Assembly: GCA_015680685.1 (NCBI GenBank)
Contig: MNCI01009439.1
Location: forward strand, 625,238 to 689,237
DNA length: 64,000 nt
Direction: 5' to 3'
Source: Gnetum montanum
Lineage: Eukaryota > Streptophyta > Gnetopsida > Gnetales > Gnetaceae
Shown: piece by piece, positions 43,921 to 55,149 of the stretch
Numbering within the stretch: position 1 is the first letter of the stretch
Layout of the letters: every line of letters begins with the position of its first letter
Made by a program: the position numbers and the translations under genes
Notes under the pieces: generated by a model
What the model saw: only the letters and a program-made list of their open reading frames with translations
The model's database searches: none
Told to the model about the DNA's origin: nothing

Positions 43921-45419
43921 TGATGGAAACAATTGATGGAATGGGTAGTTTGAAATATGTAAAGATAATCCAAAGGGTTACTAATCATAGATGATTCTTA
44001 GAATTTAAGAATTTGATGTCAAAAATATGTTAAAGAAGGAGTTTGTGAAAGATAAGTTAACTAAGATTTAGGAGATGCTTTGATCAAAATTGTTGAATTT
44101 ATGAGAGAGATTGAATATGTAGGAAAATAATGATTATTACCATGGTATCCAGGAGGTACAAGATGATGTGGAGTTGATCATTTTGTATGAAAAAAAATGA
44201 GTTATACAAGTGGGTTCTCTCTAAAGCAAGTTCCTACCCTTGATGCCCTTGTATAACTACACCTACAAGTGTCTATGGGTACTCAAGGAGTTGAATGTAA
44301 ATCATACCTATCTTCCACACACACATGTTAGTATTGCCCCAATAATAAAATAACACTATATTATACAAAACCATTGAATTATAATTATATATAATAGTGA
44401 AGTGGAATGGTAGTAGCAGGGATTGTAGAAAATGAGATGTGAAGTGTCTTACCATAAACATAATGAATTCTATGTGTGATGCATGGTTAAAATGATCATT
44501 AGCCTATCCATCCAAGATCCAAACTAAGTTCATACCACTTACCAGTAACATCTTATTGTCTCATCCCAAAACTAACAATCATAAAACTAGTACAACTATA
44601 AGAAATATCATTACTTGGCAATGAAGTACAAGGAAGAAATTTATTAACTATATAGTTTATATTAAGGTAGACTTGGACATTGGACAAAGGAGTGCCTTCA
44701 AGCATGGATAACATGTGTTTCTAGATCCATAACCAATGTGAATCTAAGAAACCTTAAAATTCCTAAGACGTCACCTACCCTTAAGCATGGGTAACATACC
44801 TTTCTAGTGAAATCCCCAAAAATTATCTATTAAATTTATTTATTATGTTACTACTATGTCAACCTTACCAGAGAACTACCTTCAAGCATGAATAATATGC
44901 CTTTATAGTGGAACCCTAAAAAATGGTCAATTACATGTATTTATTATGTTACTATTGTGTCAACCTTAGCAAGGGGCTACCTTTAGGCATAGGTAATATG
45001 TCTTTCTAGTAACATGGCAAGATAGCACTTATTCTAGAACACATTTCTATTTTTCGTTAGAACTATAGTAAATAATACAACTTAATAACATAATGAGACT
45101 CATATAGTAGCTTTAGAGAATCCACAAATCCCCTTGATATCACACCTTTTCCATTTCCTCTTGGCTCTTCACCTTTCTATTCAGATGTAATGATCATAGG
45201 TTTATTTTAATTTTATTGTGACAAAAATGTCATTATGACCATGGTAAGAACCTTTTATTATTGGAAATGAGTGGATGGATGATATGATCTCATTATATAT
45301 ACAATCAGTCCTTTAATGATTTAATAAAATAACATAAATTTTTTATTGTTTTAACTAAATCTTGCTTATTCCTTTACACTTTATTAGAAAGATCAATAGA
45401 GCTATGTACATGAGAAATG
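43921..45419. other. Unassigned AT-rich region with a tandem repeat
   Basis: No gene recognised. It contains the ~100-bp repeat listed separately at 44690-45015. After 45400 sequence related to the A-rich part of Athila begins. Confidence 0.5.
44690..45015 (+). repeat. Degenerate ~100-bp tandem repeat
   Basis: The word CCTTCAAGCATGGATAACATG recurs in variant form at about 44695, 44779, 44880 and 44980 (spacings near 83, 101 and 100 bp). Each is followed by CTTTCTAGTG-like sequence. Two units share ATTTATTATGTTACTA(C/T)T(A/G)TGTCAACCTTA. Three to four copies. Confidence 0.75.
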
Positions 45420-46830
45420 GTAGAACTATAAAAATAATGAGAAATATTTAAAAATAAAAAAAGGTATAAATAACTTGAAAGATTTTAAAGAACAAAGAAA
45501 TAATAAGAAATGTAAAAAATATGAAAGAATAGAAAAGATATTAAAGAATGTAGAAAATGGTAAAAAAATTGAAAAAAATGTAAAAAGGTTGTTTGGTACC
45601 TAAGTACAAAAGATGACACCCCCAAGACTACTTTCTAAGGTAGAAATTCAAAAGATTGAACACGAAGTAAGTGGTTCAGAATATGCGATAGATTCTTTTA
45701 AGGAAGGAAACCCATAAAATGGCTTGACTTGTTGAATGGTGATAAGTATTAATTTCTATGGTTTAGTTGGGTGGTAAATTTGCATGGTATTTGATTGATA
45801 TGTGGCATGAATGATATAGGGTTCTTCACAAAAATTTGGAAACTTTGTCCTTTGGATGACATGATTTGGATTATAGTAAAGGACTCTATCTCCAGGCCTA
45901 ATATAACTTGTCTAATCTTGCCATCATATTGATGTTTGGAATACTTCTTATGAATTTTGTTACTTATTTGAGCTACTAATCTATTTTCATCAAATAAATT
46001 AAGATTCATTAATAATTCCTTTTGGGCTAAATCTAAGTCTAGGTTAAGTGCAAAAGTATTTGTAAGGGTATTTATCAATGCTTAGATTGGCATGGTAGGC
46101 AATTTACAATACACTAATTTATACGATGAATATCCTATAAATATATACTAATAGTTCTATTTAATATATGTGTAATCTCCCTGTTAGTTACATTGGCTTA
46201 ACCATTCACTTAGGGGGTGATAAGGTGTGGTTAGTTTATGGTTCACTGCAAGACATTGCTCTAGTTTCTTAAATATAGCTTTAATAAAATGAGTTTCATT
46301 ATATGATATTAACATTCATGGTATTCCAAACCTATTCACTACATGTTGTTAAAAGAATTTTGTAGTTGTTATGGCTATGAAATATTTAACTATAGCTCTA
46401 TCTTCCCACTTGGTGTAATAAACAAAAATAATAATAATATAGAACTTTTTATGTAACATTGGTATGATAGATCACATAAAGTAAATTCTCCAAATATTGA
46501 ATAGTTCCAATGGTTGTATCCATTGTTATGATCCTTCATTTTTAGCTGTGCATTCTCCATTCTTTTGGCATCTTTCATAAGATTTTGTAAATCAATGTAT
46601 GTCCCTAAATATGGTAGGTCAAAAGCAATTTTTCATCATTAGTTTTAGTATTATTCTTCATCCTACATAGTGACCACCACATGATTCTTCATGTGCATCT
46701 TACAAAACTCTTTGTTGAATCTCCTCTAGAACACACCATCATATTAAACCATTTGTACATATCTTATAAAGATTTTCTTTAATCTCCATTTATCATTTTA
46801 TCTTGTGAGGGAGATATTCTTTTTTCTTTT
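45420..46830 (-). pseudogene. Degenerate Athila integrase and 3' UTR fragment
   Basis: The minus strand aligns with 590-1960 of Athila copy 1. The A-rich run (45420-45600) corresponds to the T-rich block after integrase. The open frame 45749-46078 has LNLDLDLAQKELLMNLNLFDENRLV, matching the integrase tail. The GGGGGTGATAAGGTGTGG stretch near 46210 corresponds to the HPQANGQAE region. It stops abruptly at 46830 next to the Tat LTR. It is much more diverged than copies 1 and 2. Confidence 0.72.
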
Positions 46831-47454
46831 TATCCTATAGCGACTGAAAATGTCAGCGGCTGGAAACACCGAGAGGCTGCCGATCAGACAGTCTTAACCC
46901 CAGATCTGCATGAGGGCCGTGCTGGATAAAACAGAAACGGGGTGCCTTGAGCGATCTAGTCGATCAAACAAGGACTTAATTGGTGTCACTAAACCTTTTG
47001 CAAATGTGTAATTTGAAAATGATTTTTATAACGTAAAATATTGATTATTATATACGAAGAAAACAAAAAAATGATGCAAAATGCAATGATAAGCAAGAGA
47101 ATGAAGTAAACTGGAGTTAAGAAATGCACCACTTCAAGATTACAGCTTTACTTTGTCAAGGTGGATACAATCGTTTGCGCGATGCTGGGAAGCACAGAGA
47201 TCCTGAAAGTAACCAAATACGTTCAAAGCAAGCCAACTGTATGCTTGAATGTGGATTCATGAATTAACAATGCAAAGTGCTATAAAGCAAATAGAAGGGA
47301 GCTAATAGAATGCCAAATGGGAATGCTAACTGTTTGATTTTTGTCAACTCGCCAATGTTAACAATGCTCAGGATAGCCAATGCTTCTCAAATTTTCCAAC
47401 CACAGTTTTTGCTCAAATTTTCCAAATTTGCCAACCCCTTGAGCATTGCTCGTC

Positions 47455-47469
47455 GGGGTATTTATAGGG
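47455..47469 (-). promoter_or_regulatory. TATA box of the Tat LTR
   Basis: CCCTATAAATACCCC on the minus strand, a near-consensus plant TATA box, in the expected place between the repeat-rich U3 and the conserved R-U5 part. Confidence 0.65.
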
Positions 47470-47639
47470 CCAAGAGCACACGAAAGATGTGGTTTGGATG
47501 CCACATGTCCTAGACCCACAAGGGGTTGACGTGTCCATACTGCATGAACATGCAAAGCTGATTGACAAGCTTGCCGTGCTGCAATTACGTTGTTAGAACT
47601 GGAGATGTTGGGATTAGGTGTGCCATCAATGTAGATAAG

Positions 47640-48400
47640 GAGTGAAGCACACTGATGTAGTGTAGCCGCTTGCTACACTCTGCTACGTTGTGGAGCGTAG
47701 CTTGTTAGTGTAGTGTGGCTATTTGCTATGCTATGTTATGCCCAACCGCCTGCTACGATGTGTTACATTGTGGAGCGTAGTGTGTTAGCGTAGTGTAGTT
47801 TCTTTCTACACTGTGTAGCGTAGCATAGCGTAGCCACCAGTTCGAGGAAGAAATCTTCTTTGGAGTTAATTGCAAGTGTTGGGAGCCTATGAAGTGTATT
47901 GGCTAGCTTTGCATGTTTGCTACACTACGTAGCATAGCATAGTGTAGTAGTTGGCCTTAGCTACGATTTGCACTTAAGTTGCAAACTTTTGTCTGATGAT
48001 CATGCCGACAATTTGTAACCTTTGTTTTGTGTGATGTGAAGCCTTTGAACTTGCTGATCCTAAGACGCCTTTTGTCATTTTTGCATTATCGCTACGTTGT
48101 GCTACGTTACATAGCATAGCATAGCGTAGTAGCCAACATAGCTTGCTCTTTTGGTTAATCTGCTACTTTTCTAGTAAGGAAAGATTTGCTAAAGGACTTG
48201 AAGTCAAGCGAAGAAACTAGTTTTGAAAGGTCGAAAGTGCTTGCTCAGTGAAATTGAAATCACCAAGTAAGCTAGGCCTTTTTGTCTTGCTTTTGCTATG
48301 CTGTGCTATGTTGCGTAGTGTAGCATAGCGTAGCACTTCATCCTGCAACTGTCTTCTGAGGCCTGCTACGCTACATAGCATAGCATAGCGTAGCAAACTT
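47640..48400 (-). repeat. U3 inverted-repeat words (GCTACGCTA family)
   Basis: Dozens of variants of GCTA(C/T)GCTA and its complement occur. The best hairpin is at 48364-48395: TGCTACGCTA, a 12-base spacer, TAGCGTAGCA, fully complementary. A second at 47920-47947 has CTACACTA / TAGTGTAG with an almost identical 12-base spacer. Further partial copies are at 47745-47840, 48092-48132 and 48293-48335. Confidence 0.8.
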
Positions 48401-49230
48401 CTTGGATAGAAAACTTACCAAACTATTTTACATAGTCTGAGCACCGCAGACAACCCCACGCATCGCTTCTAAGTAGACTGTTAGTTGGATGAACTACCCA
48501 GGTGGGCAGGCCAAAGAGTCTGTTGGGCTTGTCAACACTGGATGTAGAAAAATTGCCAAACTGGACAATCTGTACTTAGAGCATCCATTTCCTACCAAAC
48601 TACCATGACGCTACCTAAATTCCAAGGACCTGGTGAAGCAAGAATGCCTGGAAAATTTAGTGTGTTTCATTGGCCTGTCTTTGTTAACATTTGGAGGACG
48701 GACCTGAGAGACACCAACAAAGAATACGAAACACCACAAAATACAAGATGCTAACATTGCTCTTCGATGATCGCTAGGATGTTGCTCAGCTATGCTTGAG
48801 AGTGTTGCATTAGTTATGCAGGGAAAAGGAAGGGTTAAGTGGGGAGGGAAGGAGGTTCAGGAAAATGGTAAAGATGAAACTTAGCAGAATCCCTTGTCAA
48901 AGTGCTTGTAAGGGAGTTTTTTGCATGGTCATCTTTTCTTTTTCTGACCTTTGACCTCTCATCAAAATTTTTAGAGAGGGTGATTGCGAAATAGCTTACG
49001 TGCCATTTGTTTTAGGCACTTTTTTTTTTACGTGTGAGCTTTTGCTCTCTTTTGCTTTTTCCTTTTGTTGTTTACATTTGCAAAAAACCTTGTTATAGGA
49101 TAGGTGTTTCTTTCCCAGGATGAGTTGTGTTACATCCACATGGGGCTCTAACCTACCTACAGCTACTTCCCATGTAGCGAGTTGTGTTACGCATGTCATG
49201 GACTTTGCGGTTGGGCAAATGGGAGGGCTT

Positions 49231-50026
49231 TATAAGTATCAGGAAAAGCTTGTAAAAGAGGGGAGAGAGTGGAATTGCGGGTGTGAAGAGTAACGTAAAG
49301 GGGTTTAAGTGATAGGATAGGATGTGCACTCTAAAGTAGCCAAGCTAATCAAGACAACCACCTTGTAACATTGTAGCATTTACTGTCATGGCAAAACACA
49401 TCTCCCACCGATGCCCCTTTGGTATGCACCCTACAGACACAACAGAGAGTAAAGCAAAAGAAACAACCATGATGCAAAATGAAGGTAAAGGTCTTGCTGT
49501 AGACGTTTCTAGAGCAACTAATGTTGTTGTTGAGGCATGCGACGTCCAAACTAAGAAGGCCAATAATGACCTTAGTAGCATCAGTGTGGAGGAGCTGGCA
49601 CCGAGGAGGCTAGGAGTTACTGTGAATGTGGATGCTTAAGAATCCCTGCCCAAGGAAAGCATTCTCAGTTTAGCAATGAGATTGGCTACCCAACAACTAA
49701 ACATCTCTTGAGCTTGGATGCTGGTAGGGGCTGGAGGTTAACAATATTGTGGCTGGGCCACAATACTACTGGAACTCCAACAGCAGGTGTTGACCAGAGA
49801 AGCTACTGCCAGGGTAATGAGCCATGACAGCAGTAGGTCTGGAGGGTTAGTAGGATGTTATATGGCATCTCTGGAGGATCAGCAAGATGCCAGGAGTAGT
49901 GGCATTTCATATGCTCTAGAGGTTCTTTTCTTAGCATCATTAACTGCATTCTGGAACTGCAATGTCCCACCTCATGTCGGCACTATGCACGCTCGCTTGT
50001 TGTGTACTGGTGTAGATGTATGCTAG
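49231..50026 (+). pseudogene. Antisense ORF region between Tat pol and 3' LTR
   Basis: A plus-strand TATA-like box (TATAAGTA, 49231-49238) precedes an 83-codon ORF at 49388-49639 (MAKHISHRCPFGMHPTD..., with SSISVEELAPRRLGVTV near its end). After stops, a second frame runs at 49787-50026. It lies opposite to the retrotransposon genes in the place where Tat elements often have extra, frequently antisense, ORFs. No domain was recognised. The true protein may be spliced. Confidence 0.4.
49745..49765 (+). repeat. 9-bp inverted repeat
   Basis: TATTGTGGC, spacer TGG, GCCACAATA: a perfect stem of nine pairs inside the antisense ORF region. Confidence 0.85.
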
Positions 50027-50040
50027 GGACGTGTCGTGAA

Positions 50041-50466
50041 CCCACTTTAAGGTCCTGGTAGACCATGGTGTGCTGGTTTAAGGTCTCAACAGACTACTAT
50101 GCTAGTTTAAGATCCCAGTAGACTGTATGTGCTAGTTTATCGTCATAGCGGATGGTCACTGTACTGGTTTAAGGTCCCAGTAGACCATTGTGCTGGTTTA
50201 AGGTCCGAACAGACTGTATGTGCTAGTTTAACATCATAGCAGATGGTCTCTATGCTAGTTTAAGGTCCTAGCAGACCGTTGCACTAGTTTATCATCGTAG
50301 CGGACGGTGGATGAGCTAGTTTTACATCATGGCAGACATTCTATGCTAGTTTATAATCATAGCAGACTGTTTGTGCTAGTTTATAGTCATAGCAGACTAT
50401 CTGTGCCAATTTATAGTCATAGCAGACTTTGGTGAAGCTTTGCCAGTTTTACGTCGTAGCGGACGA
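50041..50466 (+). repeat. Array of 14 short inverted-repeat units downstream of Tat pol
   Basis: Units of about 25-40 bp share TGCTAGTTTAA followed by four bases, a six-base spacer and four bases. The four-base arms are complementary in seven of 14 units, in four versions: GGTC/GACC, CATC/GATG, AGTC/GACT and CGTC/GACG. All units have the same orientation. Tandem repeats between pol and the 3' LTR are common in Tat elements. The covarying arms are described in the findings. Confidence 0.85.
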
Positions 50467-50479
50467 GCTTACCGTCTTT

Positions 50480-51600
50480 ATGCTTTAGATGTAGTATGGC
50501 TTGAGGTGTGAATGATTCACCAGATTTGTAAACTCGTTGCCATCCATGTCTGCTAGCTTGAAGTCTTTGTTCCCAAAGGCTTTTATGACCATGTATGGAC
50601 CTTTCCAGTTTGTTGAGAATTTGTTCATATGCTCATGGACAGCCTTGAGAATGAGGTCTCCCTTATGTATTGGTCGTTGATGTGAATTTGCGTGATGTTT
50701 TTGTTATTGCTTGTTCTGATAGTGCTCTATGAGACCTAGTGATTGTGCATGGTCCTCCTCTATTGAGTCGAGGTAGATGATCCTTGACTCATTATTCTGG
50801 GCTTCACTCACGACATCCGATAGGATCATCCGGAGTGATGGTACCTGCAACTCAAGAGGTAACACAGCTTCAGATCCATAAAACAAACTATAAGGTGTCT
50901 TACCTGTCGCAGTCCTGCATGTTGTCCTGTAAGCCCATAGCACATAGAGGATTTGCTCATGCCATTGCCTCTTGCTGTTGCTAAGCATTTTCTTTAGCAA
51001 GTTGATGATGGACTTATTTGTAGTCTCTGCTTGTCCATTCGCTTTCAGGTAATATGGCAAAAAGAATGATTGTATGATGCCAAGATTGTTGCAAAAGGTT
51101 CAAGTTTCTGCACTACTAAAATGTGGCCCATTGTCGGTCACAATAGTCATGGGAAGCCCAAACCTTGTCACGATGTTGTCCAAGATGATGTGGCAAATTT
51201 GCTGAGATGTAGTCTTCCTCAGGGGGATAGCCTCCACCCACAGTAAAATACTTAGTGGCGGTGATGATGAAGCTATGCCCTGTAGAGGACTTAGGCATGA
51301 TAGGTTCTATGAAGTCTAGTCCCCATCATTAGAAAGGCCACGTTATTTGCGTTGGATGTAGCTCTGTAGGTGAAACGTGTATGAGATTTGCATATCATTG
51401 GCACGTATTACACGTCTTGACTTTGGCTAGGCAATCACGTTCCATGTGAGGCCAGTAGTACCCTAGGCATATGATTTTTTCGATCATAGCCCTAGGTGCT
51501 ATGTGCCCACCACACAGTCCCTCATGTACTTCATTAATCACCTTCTGCACTTGCTCCTCATTTACACATGCTAGCAATATCTTGTCATAGGAACGTTTTC
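50480..51600 (-). pseudogene. pol: Tat integrase
   Basis: The zinc domain at 51395-51577 keeps the His and Cys residues in HEGLCGGH, YYWPHMERD and VKTCNTCQ. The core follows: MPKSSTGHSFIITATKYFT (51240-51298), VTDNGPHF in another frame near 51120-51145, and ANGQAETTNKSI (51000-51040), supplying the second Asp and the Glu. The tail LLKKMLSNSKRQWHEQILYV, then YRTTCRTATGKTPYSLFYG, is typical of Tat/Ogre integrase. Stops and a frameshift split the core. Confidence 0.87.
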
Positions 51601-51759
51601 ACAGGGTGCTGTCTCCCATGAGCACATATTGCCGAGCACGCTTACAAATCACATCTCTCTGGGTCGATCTCAATATGCTTGGGGGCTCGCCATGTTGTAG
51701 GTAGGCTTTAATGTTGGCATACCACTCCTGGGTATCCGCAGCGCTAACAGAGGCTACAT

Positions 51760-52530
51760 GTCCCACCTAATTGATAGGTTTAGTGCACNTAGACCTCAGT
51801 GATTTGATTCACAACTAGTTGTGAATATCCACAAATCACTAGGTGTTGTATGCTTAATGCTTGGGTTGCTAAGAGGCCCCTAAGTAACCCGTCATACTCT
51901 ACCATGTTGTTTGTACAAGGGAACGTAAAATGATAAGCAAAAGGTTGCATTTTCCCAGAGGGGAGCATAATGACAGTAGTTACACTACCCCCTTGTGCAA
52001 TTGAGGTGCCGTAGAAATGCAAAGTAGCTTCAAGATGTGATGGGATGGCGTTCATAGTGCTAACATGCTTGTCTAGGAATTCGGGGTCTATGATCACTTG
52101 GTCGTCAACAGGTAAGGCCGTAAGTTGCGTTTCTATGGCTTGATCTTTCATCAACGATTGGCTCACATAATGCAAATCAAATTCCCCTATTACTGCTTTC
52201 CACCGGGCTATCCTACTACTTTTAGACAAATTTTTCATGATAGCTCGGAGTATGTTGCTCTTGCAAATAATATTAATCTTGCTACAAAACAGATAGTGTC
52301 TCCACTTCTTCAATGCAAACACTAAGGCAAGGCAGTTTCTCTCCACCTCATTGTATTTTTCTTCGTATGCTATCAGTGCATGACTTAGGTAGTACACTAG
52401 TATCTCAAAACTGTCATCCCGTTTCTGACATAAGAGTGTCGCAATGGACGTGTCCAAGGTGGCAAGGTAGATGAAGAAAGGCTTATCCCTCTATGGTGGG
52501 TAAATAGTTGGAAGGTGCAAAAGGTCTTTC
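51760..52530 (-). pseudogene. pol: Tat dual RNase H region
   Basis: One open segment (51780-52457) carries the tail of the first RNase H: DTSIATLLCQ, EKYNEVERNCLALVFALKKWRHYL and WKAVIGEFDLHYV. After a linker comes a second, archaeal-type RNase H (NNMVEYDGLLRGLLATQAL, HLVICGYSQLVVNQI). Two RNase H domains in tandem are diagnostic of the Tat lineage. In the second, GDSQ has become GYSQ, losing an acidic catalytic residue. One N lies at 51789. Confidence 0.85.
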
Positions 52531-53771
52531 TTCAGATCATCAAAGGCTTGTTGGCACTGTGGTGTCCATTTGAAGTTAACCCCTTTCTTTAGTAGATGTT
52601 GCATGGGGTGTAAATTGTTAGTTAATTTTGCTAGAAACCTTTTGATGAACTATAATCTACCTTGTAACCCATGCAATTCCTTAAGATTTATAGGTGGTGC
52701 CAGGTTAACAATGGCCTTAACTGTGTCAGGGTCCACTCGTATTCCAGCCTCTGATACTACAAACCCTAACATGCATCCGGGTCTCACCCCGAAGACATAC
52801 TTTTTAGGATTGAGGTGTAAATCATGCATCTAACAACACTTGAGGACTGCACCTAGATCATTGGGATGATCAACAGCTTCCTTAGATTTCACTGCTATGT
52901 CATCCATGTAGTCGTTCAGCGTTTCTAAGATGTAGTCACTAAAGATGCAAGTCATGGCTCCCTGGTAGGTTGCTCCAGCGTTCTTGAGCCCAAAAGGCAT
53001 CATAGTGTAACAAAAGGTATCCCATGGGGTCATGAAGGTTGTTGTTAACTGATGCTCTAGATTAATGAAAATTTGGTTGTAGCCAGAGAAACCATCCATG
53101 AAGGATAATAGAGCATGACCAACCGTAGTGTCAATGAGTTGATAGATACTTGGAAGTGGAAAATCATCTTTGATCATTACCTTTTTCAAATCTTGGAAGT
53201 CTATATAGATTCGTATTCCTCCTATTTTCTTAGAAACTACAACTATGTTAAATACCCATTCCAGGTAATCAACTACCCGGATGAAACCGGCCTGGTATAG
53301 CTTGGTGATTTCATCCCGTACGGCCAACGCGATCTCTAGTTTAACCTTACGAGTCTTCTGCTTAACTACTTTCATGCACGGGTCTAAGACGATGTTGTGC
53401 TATATCAACCTCAGATCTAAACCTGGCATGTCATTGTATGACCATGCAAAGGCTTCAATGTTTTCTTATAGAATTTTGGCTACATCCTTGTGCATCTGCG
53501 AATCTAGGAGGGAACTAAGTTTCAATGTTTTTATCTCCCCCTTGGATGTGGTCACAGGTGTTTCGATGAGAGGGTCCTTAGTAACATCCCCAAGCTCTAA
53601 ATCTAGGGCTTGGACCAGATGCTCAGGCCAATCTGGGGATGCTTCTAAGGATGCTACGATGCTAATTATGGGTGATTCCTAGTCTATTAGATCTGGGTTT
53701 AGTTGTCTCGCAAGTTTGTCATGTGGACCTGCTAAAGCTAAAGGTGAAGAGAGATCATGATGGATTTCCAT
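52531..53771 (-). pseudogene. pol: Tat reverse transcriptase
   Basis: The frame may start at ATG 53771. A linker with FAWSYNDMPGLD leads to the RT body (52830-53375), which has KLYQAGFIRVVDYLEW, FPLPSIYQLIDTTVGH, FMDGFSGYN, MMPFGLKNAGATYQ and an intact YMDD box (residues 156-159 of that segment). The thumb and connection follow towards 52560 in broken frames (HGLQGRL, KWTPQCQQAFDDLKKDL). No protease motif was found upstream, where an inverted-repeat array and a plus-strand gene-like region begin instead. Confidence 0.88.
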
Positions 53772-53927
53772 TCTCACTCAACCTACCAAAATGAGATGAA
53801 AGTTTATTCAAGAGGTACTTGTTCATAGTAATCTGTTCATAGTGAAAATTTGCAAAGTAGCAATGAAATGTGAGCAAGAAAGTAAGATAAAAAGAAATTA
53901 TAGTAGAAATTTTAAGGTTTTCCATTT

Positions 53928-54312
53928 TAATGTCATGGCAGACTGCTTAGAAGTAAAAATGCCAAACTGCTAATGTAAAAATGCAAAAGCTGCCAGTTTA
54001 ACGTCTTTGTAGACTACCAATAGGTTAGAGTATAGTTTAAGGTCGTTGCGGACCGCCTAGACATAAAAATGTAAAATTTCTAGTATAAAAAATGAAAAGT
54101 TGCTAATGTAAAAATGCAAAACTACTAATCTAAAAATGTGAAACCGCTAGTTTAATGTTGTTGCATACTACCAACAAGTAAAAAGGTCGAAATTGCTAGT
54201 TCAAGGTCTTTGTGGGCCGTTAACTAGATTGGAACTATGCGTTAGGATTGCTAGTTTAAGGTCTTTTCGGACCACCTAGATAGATATTTTTTGTGAAGGA
54301 AAACTGCTAGTT
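53928..54312 (+). repeat. Second array of the inverted-repeat unit, upstream of Tat pol
   Basis: About six more spaced copies of GCTAGTTTAAGGTC...GGACC, in the same orientation as 50041-50466. Two have perfect arms (GGTC/GACC near 54041 and 54261). They are separated by AAAAATG(C/T)(A/G)AAA...CTAATGTA-type spacers, so the array is looser than the first. Confidence 0.75.
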
Positions 54313-54457
54313 TGAAGCATGTCAAGGCTCTTCACTTAGGCCCACCTGTATTAATGTGAACAATGTTATGATGTCATGGCAAGCATGCTACGCTGCACGG
54401 CATACTCCGCATTAAACGGTGAGAGAGAATGACAAGTTTCCTTTTCACCATTGCGGC

Positions 54458-54555
54458 TATAAATAGAGATTAACCCCTAGTAAACTTATAATTTTCATTG
54501 TAACAGCGTAGAGCCCACATTCAGAGCGTAGAGCCCACATTCAGAGCGTAGAGCG
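54458..54555 (+). promoter_or_regulatory. Plus-strand promoter with tandem 20-bp leader repeat
   Basis: TATAAATAG (54458-54466) lies about 160 bp before the ATG at 54621. Between them AGCGTAGAGCCCACATTCAG is repeated exactly twice (54505-54524 and 54525-54544), with a third partial copy (54545-54555). The direction is opposite to the Tat element's own genes. Confidence 0.6.
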
Positions 54556-54701
54556 ATTTTGCCAATAGAGAGCAAGGAAATTCTAACATAGTAACGAGGA
54601 AAGAGTCAACAAGCAAGAAGATGGCTCCTCAGAAAGAACGCAAACACCTAGCACTCACCAAGGTTGATGAAGTGAAGAAAACCCTAGGGTGTGTGATGTA
54701 G

Positions 54702-55149
54702 GCACGCATCGCAATATGAGAGGAGACACCATTGACCCAGTAGGCTACTATGCTTCCTCTATTTTCTCATGCCTCTGTTATTATTTTTGTTTCTGCAATT
54801 ATGTTTAGCTATCTGTGTTTTTTCTATCATCGTGTTGTCATTGTTTTGGCCATTACACTATCACTGTTGCCATTTTGGCCATGGTGGATGTACAAATGCT
54901 ATGCTAAGATTGCATGCAAGGTTGCCTAGACTGCCATTGCTATGGCTGTCATTACTGCAGAGGCTTGGATGATTCGAGCCACTTGGCATGTAAATAGCAT
55001 AGTGTAGGACCCTCAAGAGGGTTTGGCCATGTGTGATGTGTTAATGTAACACATGTTCTATCACGACGTAATGTTAATCGCTTTGTTAGGGCTAATCGCT
55101 TTGTTGCTATGCTAAGCTAATTTTGCTATGTTATTGCCTTCATGTTTTT
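54702..55149 (+). other. Intron-like sequence of the antisense gene
   Basis: Pyrimidine-rich sequence with GCTATGCTA-type words like those in the element's U3. No separate gene recognised. It continues after the insertion at about 59040-59150. Confidence 0.4.

Larger units (their letters stand above)
46835..49018 (-). repeat. 3' LTR of the Tat element (right border tentative)
   Basis: The left border is fixed by homology to 63611. A minus-strand TATA box (CCCTATAAATACCCC, 47455-47469) divides U3 (to the right) from R-U5 (46835-47430). U3 carries many GCTACGCTA/TAGCGTAGC words at 47640-48400. The right border is a guess: minus-strand TGCCTAAAAC at 49018 follows a TAAAAAAAAAAG tract that could be the polypurine tract. 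Completing the 5' LTR beyond 64000 would settle it. Confidence 0.6.

Noticed and set aside
50041-50466. CRISPR-like spaced repeat array
   Set aside because: Units are short, unevenly spaced and variable, there are no cas genes, and the setting is a plant retrotransposon.
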